From contig NZ_CP029378.1 in NCBI RefSeq assembly GCF_003268675.1, positions 4,092,001 to 4,156,000 on the forward strand: DNA of 64,000 nt, written 5' to 3'. The stretch comes from Streptomyces bacillaris (GTDB lineage Bacteria > Actinomycetota > Actinomycetes > Streptomycetales > Streptomycetaceae). This document shows, one piece after another, positions 51,806 through 59,932 of this stretch (positions are counted from its first letter, which is position 1; every line of letters begins with the position of its first letter). The notes under the pieces are model-generated. The model was not told the origin of the DNA. It worked only from the letters and a program-made list of their open reading frames with translations, and did no database searches. Both the position numbers and the translations under genes were made by a program.

Positions 51806-52789
51806 ATGCCCCACGCCCCTGTCCCCACCCCTCGCCGGAGGTCCTTCCTCGTCCCGCTCTCCGCCGCCCTCGCGCTCGCGACCGGGATGGGCACCTGGTA
51901 CGCGCTGGCCGGCGGCGACCACCTGACCGCCCCGGCCCCGAACCCCGCGCCCGGCTCCGTCGCCGCGGCGAAGTCGCTGCACCTGCCCTGGCCCACCGAG
52001 GGCCAGGCGAGCGTGGAGGTCGAGGGGATCGGCAGCCTCGGCACCCGGGGCGAGCAGCGGCCGGTCCCGATCGCCAGCGTCACCAAGGTCATGACGGCGT
52101 ACGTGATCCTCCGGGCCCACCCGATGCGGCCAGGTGCCCCCGGTGCGGCCATCACCGGCGACGAGCAGGCGGCGAACGAGTCGTACTCCTCGGTCGAGAC
52201 GACCGCCCCGGTCCTCGCGGGCCGCACCTACACCCAACGCCTGTTGCTGGAGCTGATGATGGTGCCGTCGGGCAACAACATCGCCCGGCTGCTGGCCCGT
52301 TGGGACGCGGGCGGTGAGCAGGCGTTCGTGGCGAAGATGAACGAGACCGCCGCCACCCTCGGGATGGACCGCACCACGTACACCGGGGTGAGCGGCATGG
52401 AGACGAGTACGCGGAGCACCGCCACCGACCAACTGAAGCTGGCCCGGGCCGCGATGAAGGACCCGGCGTTCCGCGAGATCGTCGCCACCCGCACGGTCGA
52501 TGCCCCCGGCGCCGACGTCACCTTCCGCAACACCAACAAACTGCTGGGCCGGGACGGCGTCATCGGCCTGAAGACCGGCTCGTCCACCCCGGCGGGCGGC
52601 AACCTGGTGTGGGCGTCGACCCAGAAGATCGCCGGCACCCCGCGCCTGATCCTCGGCGTCGTCCTCCACCAGCGCGCCGGTACCACCCCGACCGAGGGCA
52701 GCGCGGCCGCCCACGAGGCCAGCCGCGCCCTGATCACCGAAATCCGCGCCACCCTCCCGGACGCGCTGTCCCATGCCTCCCGGACCTGA
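51806..52789 (+). CDS. Secreted D-alanyl-D-alanine carboxypeptidase (PBP/DacA family)
   Basis: A 327-residue serine peptidase with an N-terminal signal or anchor (FLVPLSAALALATGMGTWYAL). Active-site motifs are PIASVTKVM (SxxK), MMVPSGNNIARL (SxN) and GVIGLKTGSST (KTG). It trims stem peptides of peptidoglycan at the cell surface. ATG 51806 is preferred, with CGGAGG six bases before; GTG 51761 would only add a leader. It follows the two-component genes in the same direction after 180 bases and may be their target. Confidence 0.93.
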   Translation: MPHAPVPTPRRRSFLVPLSAALALATGMGTWYALAGGDHLTAPAPNPAPGSVAAAKSLHLPWPTEGQASVEVEGIGSLGTRGEQRPVPIASVTKVMTAYVILRAHPMRPGAPGAAITGDEQAANESYSSVETTAPVLAGRTYTQRLLLELMMVPSGNNIARLLARWDAGGEQAFVAKMNETAATLGMDRTTYTGVSGMETSTRSTATDQLKLARAAMKDPAFREIVATRTVDAPGADVTFRNTNKLLGRDGVIGLKTGSSTPAGGNLVWASTQKIAGTPRLILGVVLHQRAGTTPTEGSAAAHEASRALITEIRATLPDALSHASRT

Positions 52790-53421
52790 GGAGCCCGCAC
52801 GGGAGGCGTGACGTGCGCGAAGCGTTCGCCGTCACGTGGGAGGCCTTCCGTGGGGCGCCTTCCGTGAGGCCCCTCCCCTGGTGCGTCTGGCATCCCGAGA
52901 CGCGCCACGGGCGTATCGCCTTGTATGTAAGGCAAATTGACGCAGCGTCACGCGCTATGTCGCGACCATGGCATATCCCCGTGCGCCCTTGTCCCGCCCG
53001 GACGCGCGGCTCCATCGTCGAAATGCGGCGGACGAACCCCCGTACGCCGCGTTCCCCTGGTCGCCGGCCGTTCCGCGATGCGGGGGTGCACGGAAGGTGA
53101 GCGGCGCTCGCCTTCGTGTCACGCTCTGTGGCTGGGGTCCGGCCACACCCGGCGGGGCAGCGGGTTGTGGTGCGCTGATGCCCCTCGGACCCCATGTATC
53201 CGCGCGTGTATCCGTGCGTTACACATCCGTTGCATGGTGCCTCGCCACCATCCCCGACGTGACCCAGGTCGCAGTCGTCCCAGCCGAATTATGGAGTCGG
53301 TGGATCGGACACCGGATCGGCGGCCAAGCCGGTGTCCGGAGCACCTAGGCATGCCACCCGCCCGGCACGCACCGTAGGGAACGAAGGTCCCAGAAGCATC
53401 GCCGAGAGGGAAGGTACAGGG
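52790..53421. other. Non-coding region before the transposase-like gene
   Basis: In 632 bases I find no supported gene. It contains the palindrome TGACGCAGCGTCA (52938-52950) beside TTGTATGTAAGGCAAATTGA, one of the most AT-rich spots here. There is also a 10-base inverted repeat CGGACACCGG (53306-53315) with CCGGTGTCCG (53329-53338), 84 bases before the next start. The region could hold a complex promoter or a non-coding RNA. Confidence 0.5.
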
Positions 53422-54648
53422 ATGAGTTCCGCTGCTGCTCTTCATACAGACAACCGTTTATCGGACGAGCAGCACCGCCTGCCACTCGATGTCTCCGGAG
53501 TCGAGGACATCGTTCTCGGGGAGCTGGGCTCACGCCTGTTCCTCTCCCTGCCCCGCAGTGACCAGCGGCGCAGGGGCATGAACTATCTGCAGGCGCTGAT
53601 CGCGGCCGAGGGCCGCAAGTCGATCCGGAACATCGCCGCCGTGCTGGGCGGCAGCGCGACCGAGCAGAGTCTGCACCACTTCGTCGCCAGCTCCACCTGG
53701 GGGTGGAAGCCGGTACGCCGGGCCCTGGCCGAACACGTGGTGCGCGTAGCACCACCCCAGGCGTGGGTCGTCCGGTCCATGGTCATCCCGAAGGCCGGGG
53801 AGAACTCGGTGGGGGTGGAGCGGCAGTTCCTTCCGTATACCGGCCAGGTCCTCAACGCCCAGTACGCGGTGGGGGTGTGGGCCGCGTCCGAGACCGGCAG
53901 CTTCCCCGTCAACTGGCGGCTGCACCTCTCGGACGCCTGGCTGGAGGACGGGGCCCGCCGGCTCCAGGCCTCGATACCGGACGCCGTGGCGTCGGAGTCG
54001 CTCGCCGACTGCGCCCATGAGGCGTACCTGGGCATGATGCGGTCCTGGGGGCTGCCGGACCGCCCGGTGGTGCTCGACGGGCACGCCACCGACGCGGCGG
54101 AGGCGGCGGCCACCGTGCGCTCGTACCACGCGGCGGGCGTCCAGGTGCTGGCCCGGGTGCCGGGCAGCACCCGCCTGGAGGTCACCGACCCGCTGCTGCG
54201 CGGCCGCAGCGGTACGTCGACGGCGCACCAGATCATGGCCGCCGCCCGGGACCTGCGCCGGCCGGTGGCCTGGCGCGCCCACCGGCCGGGTCGCCCGGCC
54301 CGCCGAAGCCTCGTCGCGGCGGTCCGGACCCGGATAGCGAGCCCCATGCGGGTGACGCGCCGCCGCGGGGACCTGGTGCTGCTCGGCGTGGGCGAGCACG
54401 GGCGGGGGTGGCCCGGAGAGCTGTGGCTGACCAATATGACGGACACCCCGGCCGCCGAACTCCTGCGGCTCACCCGGCTCGTCGACCGGGTGGACCACGA
54501 CTTCCGGGAGATCGCGGAGCGGGTGGGCATCCGCGACTACACGGGCCGCTCCTTCGCCGGCTGGCACCGGCACGTCACCCTGGCCTCGGCCGCCCACACC
54601 GTGGTCGCCCTCAGCCGGGTGGGCGACGAGGCCCGCGCCCTGTGCTGA
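53422..54648 (+). CDS. IS701-type transposase-like protein, probably domesticated; carries a TTA codon
   Basis: A 408-residue DDE-fold protein. IS701 landmarks remain: RRGMNYLQALIAAEGRKSIRNIAAVLGG, KAGENSVGVERQFLPYTGQVLNAQYAVGVW and the C-terminal GRSFAGWHRHVTLASAA. The first catalytic Asp (usually VDDTGFxKKG) is replaced in WVVRSMVIPKAG, and the second motif (GDEVYG) is altered to VVLDGHATD. No terminal inverted repeats or target duplication flank it, and a long promoter region precedes it. Codon 13 is TTA (53458-53460), so bldA control is likely. These facts favour a host gene recruited from a transposase, perhaps a DNA-binding regulator. Confidence 0.75.
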   Translation: MSSAAALHTDNRLSDEQHRLPLDVSGVEDIVLGELGSRLFLSLPRSDQRRRGMNYLQALIAAEGRKSIRNIAAVLGGSATEQSLHHFVASSTWGWKPVRRALAEHVVRVAPPQAWVVRSMVIPKAGENSVGVERQFLPYTGQVLNAQYAVGVWAASETGSFPVNWRLHLSDAWLEDGARRLQASIPDAVASESLADCAHEAYLGMMRSWGLPDRPVVLDGHATDAAEAAATVRSYHAAGVQVLARVPGSTRLEVTDPLLRGRSGTSTAHQIMAAARDLRRPVAWRAHRPGRPARRSLVAAVRTRIASPMRVTRRRGDLVLLGVGEHGRGWPGELWLTNMTDTPAAELLRLTRLVDRVDHDFREIAERVGIRDYTGRSFAGWHRHVTLASAAHTVVALSRVGDEARALC

Positions 54649-54728
54649 GGGCAGTCACCCCGGCCTGCTTCCCCTCGGCGCCGGTGCGGTGCCTGTGGCG
54701 GTCCGGGCCGGGTGGGCGGACCTTCGCC

Positions 54729-55985
54729 TCACTCTCCGTCGGCGCCGGTCCGGTGTCCTCCGGCGAGCGGTTCCCGGCCCATCAGGGCCGACCTCATCCG
54801 CCTGAGTTTCAGGGCCAGTTGGACTTCCAGGGCGCGGTCGGGCCGGTGCCAGCCCTCGCCCAGCAGTTCACTGACCCGCTCCAGCCGGCGCGCGACGGTG
54901 TTCGGGTGCACATGGAGGGCCTTCGCCGCGTGGGTGGGTGAGCCGGAGGCGTGGAAGAAGGCCTCCAGCGTGTCGGTGAGCTGGGTGAGCCGCTGGTCGT
55001 CGTAGCGGGCCACCGGGCCGATCACCGACTCGATGAAGCCGTCCACGTCGTGGTCGTCGGAGACCAGCAGGCCGAGGAAGCCCAGCTCGGAGGCGGCTGC
55101 CGACCGGCCCGAGAGCCCCAGCGCGCCCATCACCTCCAGGCACCTCAGCGCCTCCAGATAGCTGCGGTGGATGGGGCCCGCGCCGGAGACCGGGCCGGCG
55201 GCGCTGACCGTGACCAGGTGCCGGAGCAGCGGCGAGAGGTCGTTGTGCACCTCGCGGGCGACCTCCGCCGCGTCGGTGCCGGGGAGCAGGAAGACCACCC
55301 GGCCCGCCTGCTCCGACTTCAGCCCGTCGTTGCGGTGCGCGTAGGAGGAGGCCCAGATCATCGCCTTGCGCCGGGCGTCGCCGACCGGGCTGGCCACCAC
55401 GACGACGTACGACTCCTCCAGGGCGACGCCCAGTTTGCGGGCGCGCCGGTCCAACTCCCGTGTGGACCGCGTACGGTTGACGAGGTCGTCCAGGAAGCCG
55501 TCGCGGGCCTGGCTCTCCATCACGATGCCGTGGCTGTTCTGCCGCAGCAGCAGGACGGCGGTGGCCTGCGCCACCAGGCCCAGCAGCCGGACGCCCGAGT
55601 CCCACAGGGGCCGTTCGGTGCGCAGGAGGACCGCGCCCAGGTTCTCGTCGCCCATCATGACCGGGGCGGCCCACAGGCTGTTCTTGACCCGGACCGCCTT
55701 GCCCGCGGCGTGGGCGTCCATCATCGCCCGGGGGATCATCAGCTCGTCGTCGGGCTGCTCCCCGGCGGTGGAGGCCAGCACGGTGCCGTCCCCCGCGCAG
55801 ATGGTGAGGACGCCCCCGAGCCCGTCGGCCGCCGCCTCGGCCAGGGTCTGCAGATCGCAGCCGGAGAGCACCTGGGACATCAGGAACTCGTGGAGGTCAC
55901 CGACCTCCTGCCACTGGCGGTGTCCCGCCTCCGCCTCCTCGGTGCGGCGCTGGAGCATCTCCACCTCGGCCGCGGTCCGGTCCAT
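54729..55985 (-). CDS. PucR/CdaR-type regulator, C-terminal half of a split gene
   Basis: A 418-residue piece with a middle sensor region (about 30-190) and a PucR C-terminal HTH: LTQLTDTLEAFFHASGSPTHAAKALHVHPNTVARRLERVSELLG. Its frame continues upstream of the first ATG as AVIEKAWLMDRTAAEVEML, the expected continuation of the GAF-domain gene at 55985-56680. The single protein (about 650 residues, GAF plus PucR) is common in streptomycetes. Here a missing G in a GGGG run near 56006-56011 breaks the frame. If translated separately, ATG 55985 would give a regulator without its GAF sensor. Confidence 0.75.
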   Translation of the reverse strand: MDRTAAEVEMLQRRTEEAEAGHRQWQEVGDLHEFLMSQVLSGCDLQTLAEAAADGLGGVLTICAGDGTVLASTAGEQPDDELMIPRAMMDAHAAGKAVRVKNSLWAAPVMMGDENLGAVLLRTERPLWDSGVRLLGLVAQATAVLLLRQNSHGIVMESQARDGFLDDLVNRTRSTRELDRRARKLGVALEESYVVVVASPVGDARRKAMIWASSYAHRNDGLKSEQAGRVVFLLPGTDAAEVAREVHNDLSPLLRHLVTVSAAGPVSGAGPIHRSYLEALRCLEVMGALGLSGRSAAASELGFLGLLVSDDHDVDGFIESVIGPVARYDDQRLTQLTDTLEAFFHASGSPTHAAKALHVHPNTVARRLERVSELLGEGWHRPDRALEVQLALKLRRMRSALMGREPLAGGHRTGADGE

Positions 55986-56680
55986 CAGCCAGGCCTTCTC
56001 GATGACGGCCCCGCGAGATCGCCCAGCGAACTCATCAGGGACACCTCGTCCGCCGAGAAGTGGCGCGGCTCGCGGTCCGCGACGTGCAGCACGCCGAACG
56101 GTCCGCTGCCGTGGGAGAGCGGGACCGCCATGATGCCGCGCAGTTCCTCCGCCCGCACCATCTCGTCCAGCCGCTCGTGGTGGGGGAAACGGGCGTCGCT
56201 GAGATAGTCCGCGCTCCAGAAGGGCGCCGAGGTGGTCAGGACGTCGCTGCTGCCAGCCCCCTGCGGGATCTGCATCCCGACGTGGAACGACGAGACGTGC
56301 CCGTCGCTGGCCTCGACCCGGGCGGTGCCCTTCTCCGAGGTGAGCAGGGTGATGTAGGAGATGTCCGCGCCGAGCAGCATGCGGGCCCGGCGGGTGGTCA
56401 CCTTGAGCAGGGTCTTCAGGTCGTACGGGGCGGACAGCTCGCGGGCGATGTCCACCAGGGCCGAGAGGCTGGCCTCGCGCTGCTGGCGGCGGTCGAGCTG
56501 GGAGTAGATGTGCAGGCCGAGTTTCCGCGCGTTCTCCAGGCGGTCCAGCTGCGGTCCGGGCATGCCCGAGGAACGCGCCCGGGTGAGGAGCGATTCGAAT
56601 CGGTCAGGCGGTGCGTCGGAGGCCAGCAGCTCCAGTATGGCCACAGCATCGACGTTTGCCTCGGCTTCGTGTCTTAACAC
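55985..56680 (-). CDS. GAF-domain N-terminal half of the split PucR regulator; TTA as second codon
   Basis: About 231 residues. A helical N-terminus (EANVDAVAILELLASDAPPDRFESLLTRARSSGM) is followed by a GAF domain (LSALVDIARELSAPYDLKTLLKVTTRRARMLLGADISYITLL...FGVLHVADREPRHFSADEVSLMSSLGDLA). After DLA the frame ends in SSRRPG and TGA, while the expected continuation is in the next frame. GTG 56680 has GGGGGAT upstream; the next codon is TTA (56675-56677), a strong sign of bldA control if this start is used. The overlap with the downstream ORF suggests at most reinitiation. Confidence 0.72.
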   Translation of the reverse strand: MLRHEAEANVDAVAILELLASDAPPDRFESLLTRARSSGMPGPQLDRLENARKLGLHIYSQLDRRQQREASLSALVDIARELSAPYDLKTLLKVTTRRARMLLGADISYITLLTSEKGTARVEASDGHVSSFHVGMQIPQGAGSSDVLTTSAPFWSADYLSDARFPHHERLDEMVRAEELRGIMAVPLSHGSGPFGVLHVADREPRHFSADEVSLMSSLGDLAGPSSRRPG

Positions 56681-57051
56681 GTGATCCCCCGTTGTGCGGC
56701 CCGGCAACAGCTCTGGTCAGCGGCCCGGTGCGGCCCACGCGGTCGCGTCGCCACTCCGCCACCGGCACCGCTTGGAAGCGTAATATGCCCTGATCTTCAG
56801 GGGGAGGTGGTCCGGGCACCGTAGAACGGCCCGGGGCGGTAGGGAGCGCACTTTTCGCCATATCGGCCGACGGCCCATGGGGTGGCCGGGCACCCGTGCG
56901 GAGCGTGGGGCAGGGGGCCGGAGCAGCGGTCGGCGACGGAAACGGACGGGAAGGTGAACATCTTCCGTCCGTTTCCGTCTGCTTCTGTCGCGGGTGGCGC
57001 CGTGGTGCGGCCGCGGTCTGCTCACGGCCTTCTCCCGGCCGCGCGGGCGCC
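56681..57051. other. Intergenic region between the LAL and GAF genes
   Basis: No gene is supported in these 371 bases. It holds the LAL terminator hairpin and, nearer the GAF start, the promoter of the leftward-reading GAF-PucR gene. An AT-containing patch, GCGTAATATGCCCTGATCTTCAGG, lies near 56778. Confidence 0.5.
56935..56979 (-). terminator. Long hairpin terminator after the LAL regulator
   Basis: GACGGAAACGGACGGGAAG (56935-56953) pairs with CTTCCGTCCGTTTCCGTC (56962-56979), 18 pairs with one bulged G, around an 8-base loop. It is 73 bases past the minus-strand stop at 57052. Confidence 0.8.
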
Positions 57052-59754
57052 TCAGAGGTCGAGCAGGACGAGCTCCTGCCGGGAGCCCACACCCAGCTTC
57101 GGATACGCCTTGTAGAGGTGGTGCTCCACCGTGCGCGGGCTCAGGAACAGCTGCGCGGCGATCTCCCGGCTGCTGCTGCCGTCCTTGGCGAGCCGCACCA
57201 CCTGGAGCTCCTGCGGGGTCAGCCGGTCGATCAGGTTGTCCGCCAGCATCCGGGCCGTCACCAAGTGGTCGCCGGACGCCTGGAGTTCGGCCCGGGCCCG
57301 GCGCATCCAGGGCTCCGCCTGGAGCCGCTCGAAGGTGGTCAGCGCCGAACGCAGCATCTCCCGGGCCTCGTTGCGGCGGCGGGCCCGGCGCAGCCACTCC
57401 CCGTACAGCAGCTCGGTGCGGGCCCGCTCGAAGGGGCGGCCGCCCTTCTCGTGCAGGTGCAGCGCCTGGGCGTAGTGCTCCGGCTGGTCGGTGAGGAGGG
57501 CCTTGCACCGCAGGACCACCGCCTGCGCCCAGGGCGCGATGGTGGCGGAGGTGCGGGGGCGGGCCCCGGCAGCGGCCCAGTTCTCGAAGTGGCGCAGCGC
57601 CTCCTCGGCGCGCTCCGGCTGCCCGAGCCGGACCGCCGCCTCCACCTGGTCGGCGGCGGTGGAGAGGGAGAGCCAGATGTACCGGTCGGGGCCGGGCGGC
57701 GGCGGGGTCAGCCGGTTGAGGGCCGAGTCGAAGTCCCCGAGCCCCAGGTCGAGCAGGACGCCCGCGCAGTCCACCCCGGTGCACAGCGCCTCGGGGGTCG
57801 CCTCGGCCAGCTCCCGTACCCGCTGGGCGTCCCCCTCGATGGCGGCGATCCGCGCGCGCACCGCCGCCAGCCGGGCCAGCCGCTGGCGCATCCCGGTGTC
57901 CCGGGCGATCTCCTCCGCCTCCGTCACCGACGCCTCGGCGTCCCGGTGGCGGCCCGCCAGAACCTGGTTCTGGGCCAGGACGTCTAGCGCGTACGGGAGT
58001 TCACCGATGATGCCCTGGGAGCGGCACCACCGCACCTCCGTGGAGGCCAGGTCGAGCGCGGCCTCGTCGTCACCGAGGATCGTGCCGCAGGTGAGCGCGA
58101 GCATCCGGACGGCCTGCTCGTCCACGTCCCGGGTGTCGGGCGCGTCGAGCCGGCGCTCCAGGAACCCGGCGAGCAGCGGCAGTCCGTGCTCGGCGTCGTC
58201 CTCGCAGAGCCGCTCCAGCCCCTCCACCAGCGGATCCGTACAGCCGCCCGCCGCGAGCCGGGCCCCGGCGGCGCGCACGGTGTCCTCGTCCCCGGCCAGC
58301 CAGCCGTAGGCCGCCGCCGTACGGAGCATCCCGGAGGTCTCCGGGGTCGCGGCCTCCCCGACGCGGGCCAGCAGCCCGTGGGCCGCCTCGCTCTGGTCGC
58401 CCAGCTCGAAGACGACGGCCGCCCGCACCGAGGCGATCGTGGCCCCGACGGCCGGGTCGTCCTGGAGCGGGTCCGCCTCCTCGGCCAGCCGGTCCGCCTG
58501 TGCGGCATGACCCCCGGCGAGGGCGAGGGTCGCCGCCTCGGTCAGCCAGGCGGCCCGCGTCTCCTGCTCCGTGCTGATCCGGGCGGCGTGCCGGAAGAGG
58601 CCGGAGGCCGCCGCGTACGCCGTACGGCCCCGGGCGCGGGCGGCCGCCTCGGCGAGCTCCAGCGCCACGTCCTGGTCGGGGGCGGTGGTGATCGCCAGCA
58701 GATGGCGGGCCCGGCAGTCGGGGTCGACGGCGGCCTCGGCCAGCGCCCGGTGCACGGCGATCCGGCGGGCGAGCACGGAGCCCTGGTAGGTGGCGGAGGC
58801 GATCAGCGGGTGACGGAAGGTGACCGTGCCGTCCATGACGTACATCAGCCCGGACCGCTCGGCCTCCTCCAGATCACCCAGGTCCACGCCCAGCAGCTCC
58901 GACGCGCGCAGCAGCAGGGGCAGATCGCCGCGCGCCTCGGCGGCCGCGATGAGCATCATCAGCCGGGTGCGCTCCGGCAGTCTGCCGATCTGTGATCGAA
59001 AGGCCGAGAACACACGGTCCGCGACGGGCAACGGGGCATGCTGGTGCGGCTGATCGCGCCGCGCGGAGTCGAATTCGATGAGGGCGAGCGGGTTGCCCGC
59101 GGACTCGGTGATGATCTGGGAGCGCAGGGCCGGGGCCCGGCCCCGGTCGGCCAGCAGCCGCGAGGAGTCCTCGAAGCCCAGCCGGTTCAGCCGCAGTTCG
59201 GGGATGCCCGGGGCGGAGAAACCGTCGTCCCGGCCGGCCAGCACCATCGCCACGCCCTCGGCGGCCAGCCGGCGGGCGGCGAAGAGCAGGGCCTCGGCCG
59301 TGGCCTGGTCCAGCCACTGGGCGTCGTCGACCAGACAGAGAAGAGGGCCGTCCTCGGCGAGATCCGCCAGGACGGTGAGGACCGCGAGACCGGTGAGGAA
59401 GCGGTCGGGGCCGCGCTGCTCGGCGCCGGTGCCCAGGACCGCCCGCAGGGCCGCGGCCTGCGGCTCGGGGAGGGCGTCCAGGCGGCTCTGGACGGGCCAG
59501 AGCAGCTGGACGAGGCCCCCGAAGGCCAGATCCGCTTCCGGTTCGATGCCGGTGACCCGTAAGATACGCAGCTCTCGTCCGTCGTCCCCGTGCTCCGGGT
59601 CCGGCTGGGCCGCCGTCTCGGCGAGCCAGTCGAGCAGTGCCGTCTTGCCGATCCCCGCCTCACCGCGTACCAGAAGTGCACCGCTGCACCCGGCACGTGC
59701 CGCGGCCACCAGTTGCGTCAGCCGCTCCTGTTCGGTGGTTCGCCCGTACAGCAC
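57052..59754 (-). CDS. LAL-type (AAA-LuxR) transcriptional regulator
   Basis: A 900-residue regulator. N-terminal ATPase: LLVRGEAGIGKTALLDWL (Walker A, about 28-45) and PLLCLVDDAQWLDQATAEAL (Walker B). A long TPR-like helical middle follows. The LuxR HTH at about 835-895 is DRLTPQELQVVRLAKDGSSSREIAAQLFLSPRTVEHHLYKAYPKLGVGSRQELVLL. LAL proteins are typical pathway-specific activators of antibiotic clusters. It lies back to back with the ene-reductase gene, with an inverted-repeat operator between them. ATG 59754 gives the full family length. Confidence 0.94.
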   Translation of the reverse strand: MLYGRTTEQERLTQLVAAARAGCSGALLVRGEAGIGKTALLDWLAETAAQPDPEHGDDGRELRILRVTGIEPEADLAFGGLVQLLWPVQSRLDALPEPQAAALRAVLGTGAEQRGPDRFLTGLAVLTVLADLAEDGPLLCLVDDAQWLDQATAEALLFAARRLAAEGVAMVLAGRDDGFSAPGIPELRLNRLGFEDSSRLLADRGRAPALRSQIITESAGNPLALIEFDSARRDQPHQHAPLPVADRVFSAFRSQIGRLPERTRLMMLIAAAEARGDLPLLLRASELLGVDLGDLEEAERSGLMYVMDGTVTFRHPLIASATYQGSVLARRIAVHRALAEAAVDPDCRARHLLAITTAPDQDVALELAEAAARARGRTAYAAASGLFRHAARISTEQETRAAWLTEAATLALAGGHAAQADRLAEEADPLQDDPAVGATIASVRAAVVFELGDQSEAAHGLLARVGEAATPETSGMLRTAAAYGWLAGDEDTVRAAGARLAAGGCTDPLVEGLERLCEDDAEHGLPLLAGFLERRLDAPDTRDVDEQAVRMLALTCGTILGDDEAALDLASTEVRWCRSQGIIGELPYALDVLAQNQVLAGRHRDAEASVTEAEEIARDTGMRQRLARLAAVRARIAAIEGDAQRVRELAEATPEALCTGVDCAGVLLDLGLGDFDSALNRLTPPPPGPDRYIWLSLSTAADQVEAAVRLGQPERAEEALRHFENWAAAGARPRTSATIAPWAQAVVLRCKALLTDQPEHYAQALHLHEKGGRPFERARTELLYGEWLRRARRRNEAREMLRSALTTFERLQAEPWMRRARAELQASGDHLVTARMLADNLIDRLTPQELQVVRLAKDGSSSREIAAQLFLSPRTVEHHLYKAYPKLGVGSRQELVLLDL

Positions 59755-59884
59755 CGACGTCCCCCTCCACCCGCTACCAGACCCGCCCGCATGCCATCGG
59801 TATACGGTCCCATGTTACTTACCCGTGAATACGTACCGGGAGCAGTAGAGACTACGGATTCCGCGCGAGGGCGCCGCTCCTACC

Positions 59885-59917
59885 GTTGTGATCAGGACAT
59901 CCCCCGATGATCACAAC
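59885..59917 (+). promoter_or_regulatory. 10-base-arm inverted repeat upstream of the ene-reductase
   Basis: GTTGTGATCA (59885-59894) and TGATCACAAC (59908-59917) are perfect reverse complements 13 bases apart, and each contains the palindrome TGATCA. The site ends 15 bases before the start codon and overlaps or precedes the ribosome site. It could be an operator for the adjacent LAL or another regulator, or a hairpin limiting translation. Confidence 0.7.
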
Positions 59918-59932
59918 CCGATGGAGGAGACC

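Noticed and set aside
49421..52774. Open frame of over 1100 codons on the minus strand
   Set aside because: It is antisense to the EEP, two-component and carboxypeptidase genes; GC-rich third positions remove stops. Composition is repetitive Gly/Ala/Arg with no domain.
53422..54648. Intact insertion sequence
   Set aside because: No terminal inverted repeats or target duplication were found, and the first catalytic residue is missing.
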